Source: Chitinophagaceae bacterium UBA3961 (lineage in GTDB: Bacteria > Bacteroidota > Bacteroidia > Chitinophagales > Chitinophagaceae). From it: a stretch of DNA of 29,552 nucleotides. The position numbers and the translations under genes are program-made. Shown here piece after piece: positions 23,234 through 29,552 of the stretch (its first letter is position 1; the number at the start of each line of letters is the position of its first letter). A model generated the notes under the pieces. That model was not told the DNA's origin. It saw only the letters and a list, made by a program, of their open reading frames with translations, and searched no databases. The stretch is from the NCBI GenBank assembly GCA_002385265.1, contig DGDD01000295.1, positions 1,397-30,948 of the forward strand, written 5' to 3'.

Positions 23234-24328
23234 ATGAAGAAATTACTGTTTGTATTTGCAATATGCTTATTAGCAAAACTCGATACTATTGCCCAAGGTT
23301 GTGTAGCCATTCGTTCTAATGGTGCCTCTTGTACCGGAGAAGAAGCGTCTTCAACAAATGCGTCTGGTTGGCAACTCAATACCAATTATCGTTACTTCCA
23401 TTCCTACAAACACTTTGTAGGCAAAGTGGAACAAAAAGAAAGAGAAGAGAAAGGAACCGATGTAAGAAACTGGCAGCATGCACTAACCATTAGTGTGGTG
23501 CGCAAGTTTAACAATCGTTGGAGTATGACTCTTGATGTTCCGGTACTTGTGAACACCCGTTCTTCAATGTACGAACATTATGGCAACACCAGCACCAATC
23601 CCAATGCTCGTCGTAAAACCTACGCCAATGGCTTAGGAGACGTTCGTGTAGCAGGTAACTATTGGTTATTCGATCCCTCTAAATATAAAAAAGGAAACGT
23701 TCAAGTTGGTCTAGGCATTAAACTCGCTACAGGCAACTACAATGTGCAAGATCTTTTCTGGAAAAACGATTCTACTTACGCCATTGGACCTGTAGACCAA
23801 TCTATTCAACTGGGTGACGGCGGCACAGGCTTCACTACAGAAATGAATGCGTATTTCAACTTCACTCCAAGAATTGGAGTTTATGGAAACGCATATTACC
23901 TCTTCAATCCAAGAGAACAAAACGGTGTTTCTACAACCAGAGGCGGTACTGCCAGTGCCACTACTTTAAAATACTTCACCGCCACCATGAGTGTTCCGGA
24001 CCAATTCATGTTCAGAGCAGGCGCTCACTATAACATCAACAAATTAATGGCAAGTGCCGGACTACGTGTAGAAGGCATTCCTGCTAAAGACGCCATCGGT
24101 GGAAGCAAAGGATTCAGAAGACCCGGCTACGTGGTTTCAATTGAACCTGTTGTAGCATACCATTTCTCTAAATTCAACGCCTTCGTAAGCGTGCCTGTTG
24201 CTGTTGAACGCAACCGCACACAAAGCTATTCCGACTTGTTGAGATCAGCTGACACCGGTACAAAAGTTCAAGGTGATGCGGCTTTCTCTAACTATTCTAT
24301 CAACTGGGGATTGAGCTTCAAACTTTAA
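23234..24328 (+). CDS. Outer-membrane beta-barrel protein 1 of the haloperoxidase cluster
   Basis: This 364-residue exported protein has a cleavable signal (MKKLLFVFAICLLAKLDTIA, then QG) and then the short Cys-containing motif GCVAIRSNGASCTG before the barrel. The rest alternates polar and hydrophobic residues in many predicted strands (for example WQLNTNYRYFHSYKHFVG, WSMTLDVPVLVN, NVQVGLGIKLATGNY, YVVSIEPVVAYHF) and ends in SINWGLSFKL, a barrel-type C-terminus. It resembles broad outer-membrane transporter or MetA-type (phenol-degradation) barrel families, but I cannot name a substrate. The barrel gene that follows starts 46 bases downstream. The two N-terminal Cys could form a disulfide or bind a partner. 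Confidence 0.8.
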   Translation: MKKLLFVFAICLLAKLDTIAQGCVAIRSNGASCTGEEASSTNASGWQLNTNYRYFHSYKHFVGKVEQKEREEKGTDVRNWQHALTISVVRKFNNRWSMTLDVPVLVNTRSSMYEHYGNTSTNPNARRKTYANGLGDVRVAGNYWLFDPSKYKKGNVQVGLGIKLATGNYNVQDLFWKNDSTYAIGPVDQSIQLGDGGTGFTTEMNAYFNFTPRIGVYGNAYYLFNPREQNGVSTTRGGTASATTLKYFTATMSVPDQFMFRAGAHYNINKLMASAGLRVEGIPAKDAIGGSKGFRRPGYVVSIEPVVAYHFSKFNAFVSVPVAVERNRTQSYSDLLRSADTGTKVQGDAAFSNYSINWGLSFKL

Positions 24329-24374
24329 ACACTCGTGCGTCAAAGAACTCAACTCACTGCAATCAAAAACGATT

Positions 24375-25304
24375 ATGAAAATAAAATTAGTAATCATCGT
24401 AGCATTCTCTGTTTTAGCCAAGTTCTCGTTTGCGCAAACAGATGTTGATGCCATTATGATGAATAAAAACCAATTCTGCTTCGGTCCCATGTACAGCTAC
24501 AGCTCTTGGGATCATTATTGGGAAGGCACATTGAAACGAAACAATGAAAACTTAGGAACTGTTAGCACCAAAATGTTCAATGTAATGGGCAATTGGGGAA
24601 TTACTAACAATCTAAATCTAATGTTCAGTGTTCCTTATGTAAAAACAAAAGCAACTGCCGGTACATTGGCCGGAATGAAAGGTATTCAAGATTTGAGCAT
24701 CTATGCGAAATGGAGATTTCTCAATGCATCTATAGGAAAAGCTAAACTGAAACTCTTTGCGATTGCCGGTTTCAGTACTCCGCTCGACAACTACGTAATT
24801 GATTTTCTTCCGCTTTCCGTAGGTCTCGGTTCTACCAATGGAATCTTCCGCTTTCAAGCCGACTATCAATACAAAAAGTTCACCGTAACAGCTTCCACCG
24901 CTAGCTGGGTAAGAAGCAATGTAAAAATTGACCGCACTTCTTACTACGATACAGAAATGCATTATACCAATGTTGTAGACATGCCAAATGCATCACAGCA
25001 ACAAATCAGAGCCGGATATCGTGGAAAGTATCTGATCGCAGAAGCCATACTAAACAAATGGACCACCAAAGGCGGATTCGATATTACACGAAACAACATG
25101 CCTTTCCCAAGCAATCGAATGAACAGTACTTCATTGGGACTTAGTGCTAAGTATACAATTCCCGCCTTTACCAACCTTAGCCTCCTAGCTGGAACACAAT
25201 ATACGCTAGCAGGAAGAAACGTTGGTCAAAGCACACAATATTACGGTGGTGTTTTCTATGCATTTTATGCAAACAAAAAAAGTAAACCACAACCTAAAAA
25301 ATAA
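24375..25304 (+). CDS. Outer-membrane beta-barrel protein 2 of the haloperoxidase cluster
   Basis: This 309-residue protein has a signal peptide (MKIKLVIIVAFSVLAKFSFA, then QTD) and a barrel-like body: MFNVMGNWGITNNLNLMFSV, SIYAKWRFLNASIGKAKLKL, FQADYQYKKFTVTASTASWV, STSLGLSAKYTIPAF. It has the general look of the same outer-membrane transporter-type barrels as protein 1 but little direct identity to it. The C-terminus is unusual: after the last strand (YYGGVFYAFYA) there is a basic tail NKKSKPQPKK. The next gene starts only 5 bases after its stop, so it is closely coupled to haloperoxidase copy B. Substrate unknown. Confidence 0.8.
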   Translation: MKIKLVIIVAFSVLAKFSFAQTDVDAIMMNKNQFCFGPMYSYSSWDHYWEGTLKRNNENLGTVSTKMFNVMGNWGITNNLNLMFSVPYVKTKATAGTLAGMKGIQDLSIYAKWRFLNASIGKAKLKLFAIAGFSTPLDNYVIDFLPLSVGLGSTNGIFRFQADYQYKKFTVTASTASWVRSNVKIDRTSYYDTEMHYTNVVDMPNASQQQIRAGYRGKYLIAEAILNKWTTKGGFDITRNNMPFPSNRMNSTSLGLSAKYTIPAFTNLSLLAGTQYTLAGRNVGQSTQYYGGVFYAFYANKKSKPQPKK

Positions 25305-25309
25305 CTGTC

Positions 25310-26860
25310 ATGAAAAAACGAATATATTCTCTCGCAATCATCGCCGCTGCGATCCTTTCGATTGGAAGCTGTTCGAAGTCAATCAATGACAGAACAGCAG
25401 AATTACCGGCACTAAGCCCTACCAGCGTAGATGAAAATGCCGGAACATGGAAGCCCATTTTACTCTCCAGCGCCTCTGAATTTTCAGTGGCCGCTCCGGG
25501 AGCAACTACCACACCTGATTACATTGCACAGTTGAATGAAATCAAAGACTGGCAACAAGATATTTCGAAAGAAGAAGAATCTCTAGTGAAATACTGGGGA
25601 GCCGGGGCTGTACTAAGATGGAACGAAATTCTGAGAACCTTGGTAGCGCAACACAACCTGCCTCCTTATCAGAATGCCGATGGTACTTATCCCTTTCCAA
25701 ATGCCAATAACCCATTAGCCTATCCTCTTTTCCCGTTTGCAAATCCACCGTATGCTGCACGCGCCTACGCTTATGTAAGTGCTGCTCAATACGATGCGTT
25801 GGTAGCAGCTTATTACTACAAGAAATTGTACAACAGACCCGCACCATCTAACGTAGATGCAAACATCAAAACCTTATTGCCAAAGCAATCCATCGCATCT
25901 TATCCATCGGAAGACGCGGTGATTGCCGGCGTAAGTGTTGAAATGATGAAACTTTTATTCCCCGGCGATCAAGAGTTCATTCAAAAACAGGCCGAAGAAC
26001 ACATGCGAGCTCGCATCATTTCAGGCGCTAATGTGAGAAGTGATCTCGAAGCAGGTATGGCCCTCGGTAAATTGGTAGCACAAAAATTCGTTACCCGAGC
26101 AAGAGGTGATAGAGCAGGCGCCGCAGCCAGCAATGCTACCCAATGGGCGCAAATGGAAACTGATGCCATCAACAAAGGAGAAACTCCTTGGATCAGCTTG
26201 GAACTTCCAAAACGTCCGCCAATGCTTCCCCTATTCGGGAAAGTAAAAGCATTCTTGTTCGATTCATTGACGGCTATAAGTCTTCGTCCACCTCCACCAC
26301 CAGCTACTTCTAGCCAAAAAATGAAAGATGAATTGGCAGAAGTATACAACTATGTAAAAAATCCAACCCGAGAAAACATTCGCATCGTACACTTCTGGGC
26401 CGATGGAGTTGGTACCTATACGCCTCCGGGTCACTGGAATGCCATTGCCTGCGAAGACTTCTTAAAGAAGAACTTTAGCGAAGTGCGTTGGGCTAGAAAC
26501 CTTGCCTTGCTCAACATGGCTGTAATGGATGCGGGAATTGTTTGCTGGGACACGAAGTATTACTATTTCAACCCTCGTCCAACACAACTGAATCCTGCCA
26601 TCAAAACACTCACCGGTATTCCGAATTTCCCTGCATACATATCAGGCCACTCTACCTTCAGCGCAGCAGCTGCAACGATCTTAAGTGTGATTGTTCCTGA
26701 AAGAGCCGCCGATTACGATGCTATGGCGAAAGAAGCATCCATGAGCCGCTTGTATGGAGGCATCCACTACAGAAGCGATTGTGAAGTAGGATTGGTAGTA
26801 GGTAAAAACGTAGGTAATTACGCAGTTGCTCGGTCTCAAACCGATGGCGCAGGCAACTAA
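25310..26860 (+). CDS. Vanadium-dependent haloperoxidase-type lipoprotein (PAP2 superfamily), copy B
   Basis: This 516-residue lipoprotein is a second member of the vanadium haloperoxidase/PAP2 group. The signal ends at SIGSC with Cys21. Ligands are K416 and R423 in K-x6-RP (TKYYYFNPRP), S445, G446 and H447 in PAYISGHSTFSAA, and R480 with H486 in SRLYGGIHYR, so the vanadate site is complete. It shares the PPGHWN block and the C-W-D-x-K-Y sequence with copy A but is about 80 residues longer, mostly in the N-terminal helical half, and carries a five-proline run (RPPPPPATSS) near residue 325. It lies 5 bases after barrel protein 2 and before the receptor gene, from which a hairpin separates it. 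Activity (haloperoxidase or phosphatase) is not decided by sequence. Confidence 0.92.
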   Translation: MKKRIYSLAIIAAAILSIGSCSKSINDRTAELPALSPTSVDENAGTWKPILLSSASEFSVAAPGATTTPDYIAQLNEIKDWQQDISKEEESLVKYWGAGAVLRWNEILRTLVAQHNLPPYQNADGTYPFPNANNPLAYPLFPFANPPYAARAYAYVSAAQYDALVAAYYYKKLYNRPAPSNVDANIKTLLPKQSIASYPSEDAVIAGVSVEMMKLLFPGDQEFIQKQAEEHMRARIISGANVRSDLEAGMALGKLVAQKFVTRARGDRAGAAASNATQWAQMETDAINKGETPWISLELPKRPPMLPLFGKVKAFLFDSLTAISLRPPPPPATSSQKMKDELAEVYNYVKNPTRENIRIVHFWADGVGTYTPPGHWNAIACEDFLKKNFSEVRWARNLALLNMAVMDAGIVCWDTKYYYFNPRPTQLNPAIKTLTGIPNFPAYISGHSTFSAAAATILSVIVPERAADYDAMAKEASMSRLYGGIHYRSDCEVGLVVGKNVGNYAVARSQTDGAGN

Positions 26861-26901
26861 GATTTTTGATAAAGGGTTTTATAATGATTGAGATGAAATT
26901 C

Positions 26902-26927
26902 GTTGTGCAGGTTTCGCCCTGCACAAC
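26902..26927 (+). terminator. 10-bp perfect hairpin after haloperoxidase copy B
   Basis: GTTGTGCAGG (26902-26911) pairs with CCTGCACAAC (26918-26927) around the 6-base loop TTTCGC, 41 bases after the stop. A weak T-rich segment (CTATTACATTT) follows. It probably ends or attenuates the cluster transcript before the receptor gene. Confidence 0.65.
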
Positions 26928-27053
26928 CTATTACATTTAGTCCGTCACTCGAAAACAGAGGAAAAGAAAATGCCAAGAGCGTCAAACCATACAAATGAAT
27001 TCATTTCTGCAGTTCAGAAAGTAAGAACAACTTGGTTGGTCTTAGTTAGCAAG

Positions 27054-29252
27054 ATGACCTTCAAAGCCATTTTGATAACCCTATATATTCTCTTCTTACT
27101 ATTATGGACCATTCGTACCAATGCACAAACAAAGGATAGTTCCAGAATAAAGGCACTCGATACAGTTACGCATACCGCTTTCGACAAAGAAGCAAGTCAA
27201 CACCCCATTTCCTTAATAAAAAATGGATTCATTTATGCAGGAAAGAAAACAGAATCGATTCAACTCGCCAATACTCCGGCAGATATTGCAAACAAATCGG
27301 GCCGACAGGTATTTGCCAAAGTTCCCGGCATCTTCGTTTACGACATGGATGGATCGGGTAACCAGATCAACATTTCTGCAAGAGGCCTCGACCCGCATCG
27401 CGGCTGGGAATTCAACAACAGAAAAGACGGCATTCTCACCAATTCCGACCTCTATGGCTATCCCGCTTCACATTACAGTGCTCCGCTGGAAAGCATCGAC
27501 CGAATAGAAATTGTGAGAGGAACAGGTTCACTCCAATACGGAGCTCAATTCGGAGGAATGGTTAATTATATCAGCAAACAGGGCGATACTACCCGAAAAA
27601 TTTCAGGTGAAACCATCACAAGTGTTGGATCTTACAACCTACTCAGCAACTACACTTCTATTGGCGGCAAAATTGGGAAATTCCAATACTTCGCATATAA
27701 CCATATTAAATTTAGAAACGGATACCGCCAAAATGAACAGACAAATTCCAATGCACAGTCGATACAATTGAGCTATGCATTCAAACCTAATTTCATTGTA
27801 AAACTTGACTGGTCGCATTCCTACTACCGTTACCGACTACCCGGAGCACTCACCGACAGTATGTTTTATGCAAATCCGAAACAAGCCACTCGTTCCAGAA
27901 ATTATTACAGTCCCGATATTCATATTCCCTCTATTACACTCAATTGGAACATTGGCAACAATACTCAAGTATATGCAGTGTTCAGTGCAATACTGGGAAA
28001 CAGAAGCAGTGTGATGTTCGACAAGCCAACGAATATTCGCGACACTGTAAATACAGTAACCAACCAATACAACAATCGTCAAGTAGACATCGACAATTAC
28101 CATAGTTATACATCCGAAGTGAAGATGGTTCATCGCTATACAGCTTTTCATCAAACACATTATTTTCTGGCAGGCATTCAATATTTGAATAATGATTTGC
28201 ATCGCCGCCAGCTTGGTGTTGGAACAACCGGCTCCGATTATGATTTAACCCTAGTGAACCCAACATGGGGACGCGATATTCACTTCAAAACCACCAATAT
28301 CGCGCTCTACATGGAACATCGCTGGCAGCTATCGAAAGCGTTCAGTTTGGGCGCAGGACTACGTTATGAAAATGGCGAAACCAATTTATCGGGAACCATC
28401 GTTTACTACCCCGGCAATCAAGTGCCTGTTTCTATTCCAAGAAATTTCGCACTTCCCGGTGCCAACTTCTCCCTTAAAACAGGAAGAAGCACCGAAATAT
28501 ACGGTGGCATAGCCAGTGCTTATCACTCCATGTATTTAAAAGACTTGTTACCCGGATCTACTTTTGAACGTGTAGATCCCAATATCAAAGACGCAAAAGG
28601 ATACAATGCTGAACTAGGATTTAGAGGAACCCATGAATCTTGGCGTTGGGACCTTACTTCTTTCGCACTTCGCTATAACAACCGCTTTGGAACGATCGCC
28701 ATTATTGAATCGAATGGAAACTTGATTACTTACAAAACCAATGTCGGAAATTCCTTCACTTATGGATTAGAAACCTTTGTGCAGAAAGATTGGAACTTAT
28801 CGGCTTTCAGTAAACTTAGCATTCACACAGCAACAGCAATCTTTCATGGTCGCTATGTTTCAGGAAATGTAAAATCAGGATCAAACAATATCAATATCAC
28901 CGGAAATAGAATTGAATCAGTTCCGGAACTCATTAGTAGAAACGGCCTTAGCTACCGATACAAAACATTCACAGCATCTATTCTTTACAGTTATACAGGC
29001 GCTTCTTATGCCGACGCTTTGAATACCAAAGAACCTCAAAAAACTACCGGTGCTGTAGGACTCGTTCCTTCTTACGGCATTATCGATTTGAATATAGGAT
29101 TCAAACCAAGTGCATCCACCGTTTTGAAACTTTCAATCAACAATCTCACCAATAAACAATACTTTACTAAGCGCCCCAGCTTCTACCCTGGCCCCGGCAT
29201 TTGGTCTTCTGATGGCATCAATGGTCAAATCAGTTTCGCATTGTCTTTCTAA
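27054..29252 (+). CDS. FecA-like TonB-dependent outer-membrane receptor
   Basis: This 732-residue receptor imports a ligand, typically a ferric chelate, across the outer membrane using TonB energy. The start at 27054 gives a good signal peptide (MTFKAILITLYILFLLL..., then NAQ). An earlier in-frame ATG at 26970 would put 28 charged residues before it. The plug domain covers about residues 40-180, with VFAKVPGIFVYDMDGSGNQ, ISARGLDPHRGWEF, IDRIEIVRGTGSLQYG and GGMVNYISKQ, which resemble FecA-type (ferric citrate) receptors. The 22-strand barrel follows and ends in ISFALSF with a terminal Phe. There is no N-terminal carboxypeptidase-regulatory-like domain and no SusD partner, so it is not a glycan-uptake SusC. 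No FecI/FecR genes are nearby. The ligand is unproven. Confidence 0.9.
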   Translation: MTFKAILITLYILFLLLWTIRTNAQTKDSSRIKALDTVTHTAFDKEASQHPISLIKNGFIYAGKKTESIQLANTPADIANKSGRQVFAKVPGIFVYDMDGSGNQINISARGLDPHRGWEFNNRKDGILTNSDLYGYPASHYSAPLESIDRIEIVRGTGSLQYGAQFGGMVNYISKQGDTTRKISGETITSVGSYNLLSNYTSIGGKIGKFQYFAYNHIKFRNGYRQNEQTNSNAQSIQLSYAFKPNFIVKLDWSHSYYRYRLPGALTDSMFYANPKQATRSRNYYSPDIHIPSITLNWNIGNNTQVYAVFSAILGNRSSVMFDKPTNIRDTVNTVTNQYNNRQVDIDNYHSYTSEVKMVHRYTAFHQTHYFLAGIQYLNNDLHRRQLGVGTTGSDYDLTLVNPTWGRDIHFKTTNIALYMEHRWQLSKAFSLGAGLRYENGETNLSGTIVYYPGNQVPVSIPRNFALPGANFSLKTGRSTEIYGGIASAYHSMYLKDLLPGSTFERVDPNIKDAKGYNAELGFRGTHESWRWDLTSFALRYNNRFGTIAIIESNGNLITYKTNVGNSFTYGLETFVQKDWNLSAFSKLSIHTATAIFHGRYVSGNVKSGSNNINITGNRIESVPELISRNGLSYRYKTFTASILYSYTGASYADALNTKEPQKTTGAVGLVPSYGIIDLNIGFKPSASTVLKLSINNLTNKQYFTKRPSFYPGPGIWSSDGINGQISFALSF

Positions 29253-29267
29253 ACGTTTTCAACAGGT

Positions 29268-29293
29268 TTTTTTTGAACCGCAGCGGCGCAGCG
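29268..29293. repeat. Dispersed T-tract plus GC motif, copy 2
   Basis: Seven T bases followed by GAACCGCAGCGGCGCAGCG, differing at one position from the copy at 5085-5110. It starts 16 bases after the receptor stop, so the T-tract might help termination, although no stable stem precedes it. Confidence 0.7.
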
Positions 29294-29304
29294 TTATTTC
29301 TATT

Positions 29305-29520
29305 CTACTAATACGCGACCCCTACAGGGTCGTTTACACCATTGCACGCCTTATCACTAATTCCCAAATCACCAAATTAACCAATTAACATACAGGCTAC
29401 TGATATGCGACCCCTACAGGGTCGTGTACACCATTGTGCGCTTCATCACTAATTCCCAAATCACCAAATTCCCCAATTAACATCCAGGCTACTGATATGC
29501 GACTCCTACAGGGTCGTGCA
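29305..29520. repeat. 92-bp tandem array with REP-like hairpins (three units)
   Basis: Three units start at 29305, 29397 and 29489, exactly 92 bases apart; the third is incomplete. Each carries the hairpin CGACCC-CTACA-GGGTCG: 29316-29332, 29408-29424, and 29500-29516 with one base changed in its left arm. Between hairpins the units share CACTAATTCCCAAATCACC and CCAATTAACAT with a few substitutions. The final 300 bases of the window hold no gene. Such short hairpins resemble REP elements, which in other bacteria are moved by TnpA-REP (RAYT) transposases; none is seen here. Confidence 0.85.
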
Positions 29521-29537
29521 CTTTCTTTCTCCTCCCT

Positions 29538-29551
29538 CCTCTCATCCTCGT
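29538..29551. repeat. Partial copy of the pyrimidine-rich repeat at the window end
   Basis: CCTCTCATCCTCGT is identical to 5218-5231 and 5331-5344 inside the tandem duplication near 5.2 kb. It lies at the window edge, so the rest of the element, if present, is cut off. Confidence 0.45.
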
Positions 29552-29552
29552 C

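Noticed and set aside
26970..27053. Upstream ATG for the TonB-dependent receptor
   Set aside because: It would bury the export signal behind 28 polar residues; the ATG at 27054 gives a normal signal peptide. It cannot be excluded without protein data.
26970..29252. Polysaccharide-utilisation (SusC/SusD) locus
   Set aside because: The receptor lacks the carboxypeptidase-regulatory-like N-domain of SusC proteins and no SusD-like lipoprotein is present. The neighbouring lipoproteins are haloperoxidase-type.
29305..29520. CRISPR array
   Set aside because: Whole 92-bp units repeat, including the parts between hairpins, so there are no unique spacers. No cas genes are present.

Overview
The window looks like a chromosomal segment of a Bacteroidota bacterium, most likely near the Chitinophagaceae. 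This is an inference from gene content: a fused isobutyryl-CoA mutase, an MGH1-like GH63 enzyme, a RhlE-type helicase, several lipoproteins, a FecA-like TonB-dependent receptor, TAnnTTTG-type -7 elements, and few Shine-Dalgarno sites. No rRNA, tRNA, CRISPR array, integrase or transposase was seen. Nearly all of the sequence is intact genes, and the non-coding DNA is concentrated in a few repeat-rich spacers.

Left part (1-5.4 kb): an umuC-type Y-family polymerase overlaps an unrecognised 207-residue protein on the + strand. Converging on it from the - strand are a DinB-superfamily protein, a GxxExxY protein, a NamZ/DUF1343 muramidase and an SRAP (YedK/HMCES-like) DNA-damage protein. The spacers at 2843-3010 and 4821-5394 carry imperfect inverted repeats, a 113-bp tandem duplication and a dispersed motif that recurs at 29.27 kb.

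Centre left (5.4-13.6 kb, - strand): a GH63-type glucosidase, a DEAD-box RNA helicase and a lipoprotein N-acetylmuramoyl-L-alanine amidase follow each other closely. Upstream of them is icmF, the fused adenosylcobalamin-dependent acyl-CoA mutase with its own GTPase.

Centre right (13.9-18.8 kb, + strand): a tight six-gene operon for oxidative, non-phosphorylating 6-deoxyhexose (probably L-fucose) catabolism. It encodes a diketo-deoxy-sugar-acid hydrolase (FAH family), a RhaM-type mutarotase, a lactonase, a sugar dehydrogenase (SDR), a FucP permease and a keto-deoxy-sugar-acid dehydrogenase (SDR). Together they would take up the sugar and convert it to pyruvate and lactate, except that no sugar-acid dehydratase is present in the window. 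A hairpin terminator separates the operon from a secreted GH65 alpha-glucosidase, which has the catalytic pair expected of a hydrolase and is closed by a 16-bp perfect hairpin.

Right part (21.2-29.3 kb, + strand): a GTG-started membrane-anchored unknown is followed by a cell-envelope cluster. In order it encodes a vanadium-dependent haloperoxidase-type lipoprotein, two outer-membrane beta-barrels, a second haloperoxidase-type lipoprotein and a FecA-like TonB-dependent receptor. Both haloperoxidase-like proteins keep every vanadate-binding residue of the family. This cluster is the best candidate for an undescribed system here. The window ends in a 92-bp tandem array whose units each carry a short REP-like hairpin.
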